Source: Trichormus_B sp936914905 (lineage in GTDB: Bacteria > Cyanobacteriota > Cyanobacteriia > Cyanobacteriales > Nostocaceae). From it: a stretch of DNA of 64,000 bases. Below the pieces are notes generated by a model. That model was not told the origin of the DNA. It ran no database searches and worked only from the letters and a program-made list of their open reading frames with translations. The stretch's first letter is position 1. Every line of letters begins with the position of its first letter. Location of the stretch: assembly GCF_039871975.1 (NCBI RefSeq), contig NZ_JBDPLL010000001.1. One strand, written 5' to 3'. The position numbers and the translations under genes were made by a program. This document shows, piece after piece, positions 39,002 through 47,865 of the stretch.

Positions 39002-39595
39002 AAGCAATCTCTCAGGGAAACCTCTTATTTAAGTATTCCCACACTGTAGTCAATTATTCTCATTATGAGAGTATTAAATTTCAGTTGAAAATTTTTAAGA
39101 GGAAAAATTTTTTCAGCACATTCCTGGCGGCCAGATGCGCAGGAGAAGCAAAATGTATGATTTTTATCATCTTAACTACTGAATTACTGGACTCCTAGCT
39201 AGTAAATTTCGTTAAATAGTTAAAAACCTGATTTCTTCCTGGAGTTACTTTACCTGTTCGGTTTACCACCCTCAGAAGCTATACGCTAATCTGTTCACAA
39301 TTTGTCACAATAAGGAAATCCTAAATCAAGGAAATCCTAAATCTCAAATTTCCAATCCAGGGAAAACTGAACTTTATATATTAGATTTTGTAGATTTTGT
39401 CTTTTTGATCCAAAATCAAAAAGTTAGTACAAATCAATGGCACTGGCGATTATGGAATAAATCACAAGACGAAAACCTACAATTCCTAAACTAAGTCTCT
39501 GTCTTTGGGCATGGGCTAAATCACAAATCCAAAATCCGCAATCCACAATAATTGTTTGACGTTATTCCGTAAAAATCATCTGGGATAAGTGGACA
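39002..39595. promoter_or_regulatory. Divergent spacer between pilB and grpE
   Basis: About 590 bases of AT-rich sequence that must carry the promoters of the pil operon and of grpE. It contains small direct repeats (AAGGAAATCCTAAATC twice near 39313-39342). No CIRCE-type element (TTAGCACTC and its complement) is seen, so HrcA control of grpE is not supported. Confidence 0.4.
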
Positions 39596-40336
39596 ATGAT
39601 AGAAAATAAACAAGTAAACAACACTAACCAGCAATTGGGTGAACCAATAGAGGTAAAGCAAGCAATGAAGAGCGACTCCCCAGCCGAAATTAACTCTCAA
39701 GAATCAGGCAGCGAAGTGACTGAGCAAATGACAGCCCATAATGTACCGCAAGAACCTGAACTCACAGAAGAAAATGGTGTCGCTGCGGCAGAGACAATAC
39801 AAGCAGATACAGCAGCTTTAGCAGATTTAACTCAACAACTGGAGTTGGTGAAAACCCAACTAGAAGATCGTAGTAATCAATATATGCGTATTGCTGCAGA
39901 TTTTGAGAATTACCGCAAACGCACCTCCAAAGAAAAAGAAGAGATGGAGACGCAGATGAAGCGAAATACTATTATGGAATTGCTCCCTGTTGTTGATAAT
40001 TTTGAAAGAGCGCGGGCGCATCTCAAACCCCAAACAGAGGGCGAAATGACAATTCACAAAAGTTATCAAGGGGTTTATAAACAATTAGTGGATTGCCTTA
40101 AACGTTTAGGTGTGTCACCAATGCGTCCAGAAGGACAAGAATTTGATCCTAACCTGCATGAAGCAGTAATGCGAGAACCTACAAACGAACATCAGGAAGG
40201 AACAGTATTAGAAGAGTTAGTGCGCGGCTATTTTTTAGGCGATCGCGTACTGCGTCATGCCATGGTAAAAGTAGCAGCGCCCAAGGAAGATACACCCACA
40301 CAACAAGAAGATGAGTTGAGTCAAGAAAACACTTAA
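39596..40336 (+). CDS. grpE: Nucleotide exchange factor GrpE
   Basis: The 246-residue co-chaperone that releases ADP from DnaK. A poorly ordered acidic, Gln-rich N-terminus (~75 residues) is followed by a long coiled coil (ALADLTQQLELVKTQLEDRS) and the family motif RIAADFENYRKRTSKEKEE. The beta domain ends with VRGYFLGDRVLRHAMVKVA. The length, with its extended N-terminus, is usual for cyanobacteria. It is the first gene of the grpE-dnaK-dnaJ cluster; 608 bases of repeats separate it from dnaK. Confidence 0.96.
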   Translation: MIENKQVNNTNQQLGEPIEVKQAMKSDSPAEINSQESGSEVTEQMTAHNVPQEPELTEENGVAAAETIQADTAALADLTQQLELVKTQLEDRSNQYMRIAADFENYRKRTSKEKEEMETQMKRNTIMELLPVVDNFERARAHLKPQTEGEMTIHKSYQGVYKQLVDCLKRLGVSPMRPEGQEFDPNLHEAVMREPTNEHQEGTVLEELVRGYFLGDRVLRHAMVKVAAPKEDTPTQQEDELSQENT

Positions 40337-40341
40337 CCAAG

Positions 40342-40374
40342 CAGGTGACAGGTGACAGGTGACAGGTGACAGGT
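40342..40374. repeat. Tandem heptamer repeat (caggtga, ~4.7 copies)
   Basis: Perfect consecutive copies of CAGGTGA directly after the grpE stop codon; STRR class. Confidence 0.9.
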
Positions 40375-40434
40375 AGGAAATTTACCCATTACCGATCACC
40401 TTTTTCCCTGTTGAAAGTGGATAACTAGTACAGT

Positions 40435-40556
40435 ACGGCGTAAATAAACCAATCATTCTAAATCTCTGACAAGCTCACGCCGTATTCATTTTGAATTTGG
40501 GATTTTGTTAGCTTAGCTCTTCTGAAAGAAGCACTTTGAATTCACGGCGGTACTAA
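40435..40556. repeat. Dispersed ~120-150-bp repeat, copy A
   Basis: It begins CTAGTACAGTACGGCG and ends CACGGCGGTACTAAC, so its ends are partly inverted repeats. It is nearly the same as 47495-47648 (copy B), and a shortened version lies at 25010-25059. It is non-coding and MITE-like. The rest of the 40375-40944 spacer holds other degenerate repeats and no gene. Confidence 0.75.
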
Positions 40557-40944
40557 CAACATGGATTACATAATTACCACAGACATTCTTTGATATACTA
40601 AAGAATGGTTTAAAACTGTCATTCTGAAAGTTCGCGGAGCATCTCTCGAAAGAGATAGTGAAGAATCTCCGAGATACTAGAGCCTACGGCTATCAATTTA
40701 AGAGATATCCTGATAGCGTGGCATAAGCGATCTCATAGAGTACCTGCATCCAGGACAGGATTAACCCTGGGCAAAAAGATGAATCAGTGTGTTAATGATA
40801 AATCAGTGTGTTAATTTAGTATAGTATATAAAGTTGTAGCTGCTGGCGTACCGACATACTTTTAACTAGAGTCTCCAGTCCTGAGCCAAAAACCATACTC
40901 GGCAAGAAATCACGGTAAAAGCACTCAATAAAAATACTGTCAGC

Positions 40945-42933
40945 ATGGGAAAAGTTATTGGGATAGACTTAGGCACTACTAACAGTTGCGTTGCTGTTAT
41001 GGAAGGTGGTCAACCGATAGTGATCGCCAATTCCGAAGGAGGACGCACCACTCCCAGTATTGTAGGACTTGGTAAGAGTGGGGATTTATTGGTTGGTCAG
41101 TTAGCCAAGCGCCAATCCATCACTAATGCCGAAAACACAATCTACAGTATCAAAAGATTTATCGGTCGTCGGTGGGAAGATACAGCCACAGAACGCACTC
41201 GTGTACCTTATAAATGTGTCAAAGGTCGAGACGATACCGTTTATGTGCAGATTCGCGGACGTAATTATACGCCTCAAGAAATATCCGCCATGATCCTACA
41301 AAAACTCAAACAAGAGGCGGAAAACTTTTTGGGTGAAGAAGTAACTCAGGCGGTAATTACCGTACCAGCATATTTTACAGATGCCCAAAGACAAGCAACC
41401 AAACATGCTGGAACAATTGCCGGATTAGAAGTTCTGAGAATCATCAACGAACCAACCGCCGCAGCTTTAGCCTTTGGTTTAGACAAACAAGACCAAGAAC
41501 AAGTAATTTTGGTATTTGACCTGGGAGGAGGTACTTTTGATGTCTCGATCCTCCAACTGGGAGATGGCGTATTTGAAGTTAAAGCCACTGGAGGTAACAA
41601 TCAACTAGGTGGAGACGATTTTGATAATTGCATTGTTCTGTGGATGTTAGAACAATTTGAGAAACAAGAAAAAATCGACATTTCCCTAGATAAAATGGCG
41701 CTACAACGTCTGCGGGAAGCAGCAGAAAAGGCGAAAATTGAACTTTCCAGCATGGTAAACACCTCAATTAACTTGCCTTTTATCACCGCTGATGAAACAG
41801 GAGCAAAGCATCTGGAAATGGAACTGAGCCGTTCTAAATTTGAAGAACTAACAGTACATTTAATTGCAGCTACTATAGAACCGATGAGTCAAGCACTGAA
41901 AGACGCAGACCTCAAACCAAAAGACATTGATCGGATTATTTTGGTTGGTGGCTCTACTGGGATTCCTGCTGTTCTTAATGCTGTGATCAAATTCTATAAT
42001 GGTAAAACCCCTGATCGCTCCGTTAACCCTGATGAGGCTGTAGCACTCGGAGCCGCAGTTCAAGCTGGAGTCCTAGGTGGTGAAGTTGATACTTTGCTGC
42101 TCTTAGATGTAACTCCCCTATCTTTAGGACTGGAAACTCTAGGGGAAGTATTTACTAAAATCATTGAACGTAACACTACAATTCCCACGAGCAAATCCCA
42201 AGTCTTTTCTACCGCAGTTGATGGGCAGAATTCCGTAGAAATTCACGTTCTCCAGGGAGAACGGGCAATGGCACGAAATAATAAAACTCTTGGTAAGTTC
42301 CTTTTGGCAGGGCTTCCCCCTGCTCCTCGTGGCATACCACAAATTGAAGTGGCTTTTGACATTGATGTCAACGGCATCCTCAAAGTTTCTGCTCAAGACA
42401 AGGGTACAGGTAGGGAGCAGAGTATTCGCGTCACTAATACAGGTGGTTTAAGCCAAGTTGATGTTGAACGGATGCGACAGCAAGCTAAAATGTATGCTGA
42501 AGAAGATAAGAAACGTAAAGAACTAATTGAGCTCAAAAATCAAGCAGATAACCTATTGATCAGTTACACATCTACACTCAATGATAATGCCGAGTTAATT
42601 AGTGAAGAAATTAAAGATTTGGGCAGTCAGAAATGTGACAGTCTCCAAGTAGCCATGAGTGACCCCAATATCTCCACAGTTGCCTTGAAGCGGATATTTG
42701 AAGAATTTCAACAAACTTTATTTGCTATTGGTGCAGATGTTTACAAACGCGCGACTAAGTCAGTAGATTCCCAATCGCAATGGCAAGAGCCACAGGAAAA
42801 AGAAGACTTGTCTGATATTTCTTTAACTTTAGTCGAAGAAAGTTCAGCGGCTGAGACATCATCAATACCACAATTTAATTTTGATTTTGATGAGGATAGT
42901 ACAGCTTCGGCTGATTATGAAGCGATAGATTAA
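40945..42933 (+). CDS. dnaK: Molecular chaperone DnaK (Hsp70)
   Basis: A 662-residue Hsp70. The ATPase domain carries IGIDLGTTNSCVAVM, FDLGGGTFDVSIL and ILVGGSTGIPAV; the substrate-binding domain includes LLLLDVTPLSLGLETLG. The C-terminus is acidic (FNFDFDEDSTASADYEAID) rather than a classic EEVD-like end. The insertion IGRRWEDTATERTRVPYKCV and overall pattern fit one of the several cyanobacterial DnaK paralogues, the one encoded with grpE and dnaJ. It normally works with the GrpE upstream and DnaJ downstream; here IS relics have pushed dnaJ ~1.9 kb away. Confidence 0.97.
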   Translation: MGKVIGIDLGTTNSCVAVMEGGQPIVIANSEGGRTTPSIVGLGKSGDLLVGQLAKRQSITNAENTIYSIKRFIGRRWEDTATERTRVPYKCVKGRDDTVYVQIRGRNYTPQEISAMILQKLKQEAENFLGEEVTQAVITVPAYFTDAQRQATKHAGTIAGLEVLRIINEPTAAALAFGLDKQDQEQVILVFDLGGGTFDVSILQLGDGVFEVKATGGNNQLGGDDFDNCIVLWMLEQFEKQEKIDISLDKMALQRLREAAEKAKIELSSMVNTSINLPFITADETGAKHLEMELSRSKFEELTVHLIAATIEPMSQALKDADLKPKDIDRIILVGGSTGIPAVLNAVIKFYNGKTPDRSVNPDEAVALGAAVQAGVLGGEVDTLLLLDVTPLSLGLETLGEVFTKIIERNTTIPTSKSQVFSTAVDGQNSVEIHVLQGERAMARNNKTLGKFLLAGLPPAPRGIPQIEVAFDIDVNGILKVSAQDKGTGREQSIRVTNTGGLSQVDVERMRQQAKMYAEEDKKRKELIELKNQADNLLISYTSTLNDNAELISEEIKDLGSQKCDSLQVAMSDPNISTVALKRIFEEFQQTLFAIGADVYKRATKSVDSQSQWQEPQEKEDLSDISLTLVEESSAAETSSIPQFNFDFDEDSTASADYEAID

Positions 42934-42989
42934 TTGGGCATTGGGGACTGGGAACTGGGGACTAGAGAGCGTATATCTCCTAGTAAGTT

Positions 42990-43316
42990 GGGGTAGTTTA
43001 TGTTCTGTTGGTTTTCTGCCTCTGAGCTGGAATGAGTCTGCTACTGATATTCCATACCCTAACTCTTGCATCCCTTTCCGAATTGTGCGTCGATTCCATC
43101 CTAGTTCTCGTTCTGCAATTGTTGCTCCTCCTCGTCCCCATCCTTTCACTACCTCTGCCATGAATTATCTTCGGTCACTTCCTTTTAGCTTTTGTGCTGT
43201 CTTGATATACAACGACCTTAGAGTATCACTTAGTTGGATCAATGATTCTAGAGATATAAACCATACTGTATGCTAATTATTCTCTCAGAACCCCTGGTTT
43301 TGGATCACTTTTTCCT
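42990..43316 (-). pseudogene. ISAzo13-like transposase N-terminal relic (minus copy)
   Basis: Reading down from ~43277: SLESLIQLSDTLRSLYIKTA, KLKGSDRR, TAA, FMAEVVKGWGRGGATIAERE, LGWNRRTIRKGMQELGYGIS, RGRKPTEHKLPQL, then truncation into STRR sequence. This is the N-terminal DNA-binding part of a DDE transposase. Its outer end (43212-43316) is an inverted copy of 43728-43845. Confidence 0.7.
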
Positions 43317-43326
43317 TAAATTACTC

Positions 43327-43525
43327 TAACCAATCACAACCATCTACAAGTCATCGCTCTAAATTCTGCACAGGCCACAACCCCACTGTTTTGTGAAATG
43401 ATGGGGTAGCCATGGTTTTGCCGTCGCGGCTAAAACTTACACTATTAACTGTATCCTGATGCCCTTTCAATTGGTTGCGTTCTTTGATATCGTCGAGGAT
43501 ATTATTTCATGTTTGGGAATTACCC
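43327..43525 (-). pseudogene. WD40-repeat protein, C-terminal relic
   Basis: The minus strand reads LKGHQDTVNSVSFSRDGKTM, then HKTVGLWPVQNLER, a stop and LVDGCDWL. This is the last WD40 blade and the NLL-VxGCDWL tail common to cyanobacterial WD-repeat proteins. The rest of the gene is absent; it survives as an island between two IS relics. Confidence 0.7.
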
Positions 43526-43646
43526 TGATTGTCAAAATCTAAATTATTTGATTGGTATTGATTATTCATTACCTAAATTTTGGAGATTCTTGTAAAATGG
43601 GATTAATATCAAACTAATCAAACCAAGATCCATCTTTATGGATATA

Positions 43647-43726
43647 TTAGACCTCTTGCAAAATTATTTCTGTGGTATGATAAAGAGGTTTAGATTTTAG
43701 ATATTTTTGGTGTTCTTTGCGCTCGC
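43647..43726. repeat. Partial copy of the MITE found at 57163-57334
   Basis: TTAGACCTCTTGCAAAATTATTTC and the following ~60 bases match the left half of the 57.2-kb element. The right half is replaced by the end of the neighbouring IS relic. Confidence 0.7.
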
Positions 43727-44437
43727 TAAGAGTAATCCAAGGAAAAAATGATCCAAAAGCAGGGATACTGAGAGAATAATTAGCGTGCAGTATGGTTTAT
43801 GTCTCCAGAATCATTGATCCAACTAAGTGATAGTCTAAGAGGTTGTTTGAGAAGTCGGTCTTTGTGTCATGTTGAATGCAGGGGAGCAGAATGAAACATC
43901 TCAGTACACCCTCAAAACCTAGATTCTAGAGCCTCCAGCACGCTTCGCGTTCACGCAGTATCCCGAAGGGATAAGCTACATTTTATTGCGCTTGGAATGA
44001 CAATTTATACCTCCTAAAACTGTTTAAACATGCTCTAAAGTCGTTAGAGGCGGAATTCAAAATTCAAAATTCAAAATTCAATTCGCTCACAAATTTCAAC
44101 TGACAATTCAACTGGCTTATTATCCTCCTTATCATAGTAAATATAATCCTCTTGAGAGTGCTTTTGGTTGGCTTGAGCAACATTAGTGTGTTAGCTTACT
44201 TAACAGCATTGATACTTGACTACGATTCGCTTATACCCTAAGTTTCAAGGGCAAAAATCCTGTGGTTACTTTGGTTTGAGACAATTTATAATACAGGAGT
44301 TAAACTGACACAACAAGCAATGGCGGACATTGAAGAGCTGATTCACTGCTTACCAACTTTGAAAAAATGGTTTGTTGAAATCTTGTATCGAAGCGACTGA
44401 CGTTTTGGATCGTTTTTTAGTTGGAACACTCTTATAT
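43727..44437 (+). mobile_element. ISAzo13-like element, internally deleted (plus copy)
   Basis: Left end with ATGATCCAAAAGC and right end GTTTTGGATCG form the terminal repeats. It starts to encode MSPESLIQLSDSLRG at ~43800, then is replaced by repeats, including four ATTCAAA heptamers at 44054-44082. It resumes at ~44106 with LAYYPPYHSKYNPLESAFGW and near 44275 with FETIYNTGVKLTQQAMADIE ending LKKWFVEILYRSD. The transposase is a pseudogene. Confidence 0.7.
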
Positions 44438-44842
44438 CCCAAGGTTTGCTAGATTGTAGAAGCTAACTTTGGTGATCTAGATGTTTCCATACCACAGATA
44501 CGACTAAAAGCATATGGTTGGTTTTCCACACCTAGTAGTACGGCTAGTACCTCTGGTTAAGAAGCTTAGTTTTCCTCAACTAAGTAGCACAATTATAAAA
44601 GACCTATCGAACTTTACATCAAAAGCTTCCTTTGTAGATCATGATTTTCTCCCTGAATACGGTGAAGCAGCGCGGTCTTGGAGGTCTCCCCCATTGGACT
44701 ACTTAAGAATCTCCGTAGCTGTCTTTCCAGAGAGAAGTCAATACAAAAATTAAGTAGACAAAAATTAAGTAGTGTCTCTATTCCTTTACCTTAATCTTTT
44801 AGCTACTTCTGCTTTTTTACTTCTAACTTTTACCCTTGCTCT
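44438..44842. other. Spacer upstream of dnaJ, degenerate repeats only
   Basis: It contains a fragment GCAGCGCGGTCTTGGAGG (about 44668-44685) related to the hairpin next to mutS2, and a 12-base direct repeat CAAAAATTAAGT near 44745-44770. No gene is supported; it should contain the dnaJ promoter. Confidence 0.4.
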
Positions 44843-45979
44843 ATGGCCCGCGACTATTATGAAATTCTGGGTGTCTCTCGTGACGCCGACAAAGAAGAAA
44901 TTAAACAGGCTTATCGCCGCCAAGCCCGGAAGTATCACCCAGATGTGAACAAAGAACCGGGTTCTGAAGAAAGATTTAAAGAAATCAATCGTGCTTATGA
45001 AGTTTTGTCTGAGCCAGAAACCCGTGAGCGTTATAACCGTTTTGGTGAAGCTGGTGTATCTGGTGCAGCAGCTAGCGCTGGCTTCCAAGATATGGGTGAT
45101 ATGGCCGGTTTTACTGATATCTTTGAAAGCATTTTCAGTGGCTTTGCTGGGGGAATGGGTAGTCCAACCCAGCAGCAAAGACGACGCAGTGGACCTGTGC
45201 GCGGTGATGACTTACGGCTAGACCTGAAGTTAGATTTTCGGGAAGCGGTATTTGGTGGTGAAAAAGAAATTCGCATTTCTCATTTAGAAACTTGTGAAGT
45301 ATGTAGTGGTTCTGGTGCTAAACCAGGTACTCGTCCCCGTACTTGTGCCACTTGTAGTGGTTCTGGCCAAGTCCGGCGTGTGACTAGAACACCTTTTGGT
45401 AGTTTTACTCAAGTTTCTACTTGTCCTACTTGTAATGGCACAGGGACGGTAGTTGAGGATAAGTGTGATACGTGTGATGGTAAAGGCGCAAATCAGGTCA
45501 CGAAAAAGCTAAAAATTACTATTCCGGCTGGGGTAGATAATGGTACACGCTTACGAATCTCTCAAGAAGGTGATGCAGGTCAACGTGGTGGACCTGCTGG
45601 AGATTTGTATGTTTATTTGTTTGTGAATGAGGATGAAGAATTCCAGCGAGATGGAATTAATGTTCTCTCAGAAATCAAAATTAGTTACCTGCAAGCGATT
45701 TTAGGTTGTCGTTTGGAGGTGAATACTGTTGATGGTCCTGTGGAGTTGATTATTCCAGCGGGAACTCAGCCAAATACGGTGATGAAGCTGGAAAATCGTG
45801 GTGTACCCCGTTTGGGAAATCCTGTTAGTCGGGGCGACCATATGTTGACAGTGTTAATTGATATTCCCAATAAGATCGCGCCGGAGGAGAGACAACTTTT
45901 GGAGCAATTGGCTAAAATTAAGGGAGACAGAACTGGTAAAGGTGGTATAGAAGGATTTTTGGGAAGTTTATTTAAGTGA
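44843..45979 (+). CDS. dnaJ: Molecular chaperone DnaJ (Hsp40)
   Basis: A 378-residue type I J-protein that delivers clients to DnaK and stimulates its ATPase. The J domain has YHPDVNKEPG with the HPD triad. A Gly/Phe/Met-rich linker contains FTDIFESIFSGFAGGMG. Four zinc-binding repeats follow (CEVCSGSG, CATCSGSG, CPTCNGTG, CDTCDGKG). The C-terminal client-binding domain ends GGIEGFLGSLFK. Its stop codon overlaps the start of the TusA-like gene (ATGA), and rsgA overlaps that in turn, so the three form a tightly coupled operon. Confidence 0.97.
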   Translation: MARDYYEILGVSRDADKEEIKQAYRRQARKYHPDVNKEPGSEERFKEINRAYEVLSEPETRERYNRFGEAGVSGAAASAGFQDMGDMAGFTDIFESIFSGFAGGMGSPTQQQRRRSGPVRGDDLRLDLKLDFREAVFGGEKEIRISHLETCEVCSGSGAKPGTRPRTCATCSGSGQVRRVTRTPFGSFTQVSTCPTCNGTGTVVEDKCDTCDGKGANQVTKKLKITIPAGVDNGTRLRISQEGDAGQRGGPAGDLYVYLFVNEDEEFQRDGINVLSEIKISYLQAILGCRLEVNTVDGPVELIIPAGTQPNTVMKLENRGVPRLGNPVSRGDHMLTVLIDIPNKIAPEERQLLEQLAKIKGDRTGKGGIEGFLGSLFK

Positions 45980-46236
45980 TGATTATATCTTCTCTATTAA
46001 CTCCTGATGCTCAACTAGACTTGCGTGGTACTCCTTGTCCTATTAATTTTGTGCGGACAAAACTACGTCTGGAACAAATGCCAAATGGAGGTTTACTAGA
46101 AGTCTGGTTAGATGCAGGAGAACCTATTGAGCAAGTTCCTGATAGCTTGACTATGGCGGGTTATCAGGTGGAAAAAATTACCGACTGTTCTGGTTATTTT
46201 TCTCTGTTAGTACGCCGTCCGGCGACTGTTGGATGA
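45976..46236 (+). CDS. TusA/SirA-like sulfurtransferase-family protein
   Basis: An 86-residue TusA-fold protein with the signature LDLRGTPCPINFVRTKLRLE; the Cys of the CPxP-like motif is the persulfide-carrying residue in TusA. TusA proteins relay sulfur to tRNA thiolation or cofactor synthesis, but cyanobacterial versions are poorly studied, so the acceptor is not known. The start overlaps the dnaJ stop by four bases and its own stop overlaps the rsgA start, indicating translational coupling. Confidence 0.9.
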   Translation: MMIISSLLTPDAQLDLRGTPCPINFVRTKLRLEQMPNGGLLEVWLDAGEPIEQVPDSLTMAGYQVEKITDCSGYFSLLVRRPATVG

Positions 46237-47345
46237 AAGGGGATACTGTTTCTACTGCTGGACAGTTAGTGGGTACGGTGTTGGCGGTACAGGCTAATTT
46301 TTATCGTGTTCAGCTGGATGGGGAACAAGGAATAGAGAATAAGGAATTTGATTTCATACCAGTACACAGTACCCAGTACCCAGTCCCTAATCTCCTGTGT
46401 ACCCGCAGAACTAGGTTGAAGAAAATTGGCCAACAGGTGATGGTCGGCGATCGCGTGATTGTGGAAGAACCTGATTGGCCTGGAGGACGTGGTGCGATCG
46501 CTGAAGTTTTACCCCGACAAAGTGAGTTGGACAGACCTGCGATCGCTAATGTTCACCAAATATTGCTGGTGTTTGCAGTGGCTTATCCACCTTTGGAACC
46601 TGTTCAGTTGAGTCGGTTTTTAATTAAGGCTGAGTCGACAGGGGTTGATGTGCTGTTGTGTTTGAATAAATGTGATTTAATTTCCCCACAAGAACAGCAA
46701 GAAATTAGTGATCGCCTGTTTGCTTGGGGCTATAAACCACTATTTATTAGCATCCAAAATCAGATCAATATTCATCAAGTTGATAAATACTTAAGTAATA
46801 AAATTACAGTGATTGCTGGCCCTTCTGGTGTGGGAAAATCCAGCTTAATCAATGGGCTAATTCCCGATGTTAACCTGCGAGTGGGAGAAGTTTCTGGTAA
46901 ATTAGCCCGTGGTCGCCATACTACCCGCCATGTAGAATTATTTGAAATGCCTAGTGGTGGTTTATTGGCTGATACTCCCGGTTTTAATCAACCTGATTTG
47001 GATTGTAGTCCAGAAGAATTAATATATTATTTTCCCGAAGCAAGAACAAGGTTAGAAGTGGCTAGTTGTCGGTTTAGTAATTGCTTACATCGAGATGAAC
47101 CTGATTGTGCTGTGGGTAGTGATTGGGAAAGGTATGACCATTATTTAGAATTTTTGGATGATGCGATCGCATATCAGAATTATCTTAAACAACAAGCTGA
47201 TCCTGAATCTACATTAAAACTGAAAAGCAAAGGTCACGGTCAAAATCAGTATGAACCGAAGTTAGAAAGTAAAAAATATCGTCGTGTTTCTCGTCGGGTG
47301 CAAATGCAGAATTTACAAGATTTATATACAGAAAGTGAAGAATAA
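46233..47345 (+). CDS. rsgA: Ribosome small-subunit-dependent GTPase RsgA
   Basis: A 370-residue circularly permuted GTPase that checks late 30S maturation. Order: N-terminal OB-fold (residues ~8-95), then G4 LNKCDL, G1 GPSGVGKS (196-203), G3 DTPG, and the C-terminal zinc knuckle CRFSNCLHRDEPDC. Residues ~32-53, GIENKEFDFIPVHSTQYPVP, break the OB-fold and are encoded by ACCCAGTACCCAGT-type repeats like those between genes. This is an in-frame insertion absent from the usual family pattern. It overlaps the TusA-like gene by four bases at its start. Confidence 0.95.
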   Translation: MKGDTVSTAGQLVGTVLAVQANFYRVQLDGEQGIENKEFDFIPVHSTQYPVPNLLCTRRTRLKKIGQQVMVGDRVIVEEPDWPGGRGAIAEVLPRQSELDRPAIANVHQILLVFAVAYPPLEPVQLSRFLIKAESTGVDVLLCLNKCDLISPQEQQEISDRLFAWGYKPLFISIQNQINIHQVDKYLSNKITVIAGPSGVGKSSLINGLIPDVNLRVGEVSGKLARGRHTTRHVELFEMPSGGLLADTPGFNQPDLDCSPEELIYYFPEARTRLEVASCRFSNCLHRDEPDCAVGSDWERYDHYLEFLDDAIAYQNYLKQQADPESTLKLKSKGHGQNQYEPKLESKKYRRVSRRVQMQNLQDLYTESEE

Positions 47346-47494
47346 ATATACTTAGACCAATCTCTTTACGGAGTAAAATCATAAATAAAACGATTTTAGC
47401 GACTGTGTTCCTGACTAGAATAGGAGTTTCAGGCTTTGATACCTCTCTTGTAATTTTTGTAAAACTCGGCTTTATTACTGAAAAAATAAAAACC

Positions 47495-47648
47495 TAGTGC
47501 AGTACAGCGTAAATAAACCAACCATTCTAAATCTCTGAAAAGCTCACGCCGTATTCATTTTGAATTTTGTTGGCGCAGCCTGCTGGAAGCACTATTTTGT
47601 TAGCGTAGCTCTTCTGCAAGAAGCATTTTGAATTCACGGCGGTACTAG
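47495..47648. repeat. Dispersed ~120-150-bp repeat, copy B
   Basis: Same element as 40435-40556, with an extra ~30-base internal segment (GTTGGCGCAGCCTGCTGGAA) that itself resembles the neighbouring GTTAGCGTAGCTCTTCTG unit. Ends: CTAGTGCAGTACAGCG and CACGGCGGTACTAG. The rest of the rsgA to GH57 spacer (47346-47865) shows no gene. Confidence 0.75.
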
Positions 47649-47865
47649 ATACCTGACGACCTATGAAGTTTCAATTTTTTGAAAAGGGATCTCTCATATA
47701 GGAAGGTAGGCAACTGGTAGCTATCTTCATCCAGATCACCAGAACCCAAGAGACTTATAAACATAACTGATAAAACTACTATGATGATCCCGATATAGTC
47801 TTAAAATATTGTTAATTTCTGCCCAACTCTCGACCTTCAATTTACAGGAAGACCCCAGAATCATT

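Noticed and set aside
39002..40944. CIRCE operator for the grpE-dnaK genes
   Set aside because: No TTAGCACTC with its inverted partner is present in either spacer.
42941..43276. 111-codon plus-strand frame after dnaK
   Set aside because: It is antisense to the recognisable transposase N-terminus on the minus strand.
44514..44753. 79-codon open frame between the IS relic and dnaJ
   Set aside because: It runs through dispersed palindromic repeat sequence and matches no known protein pattern.
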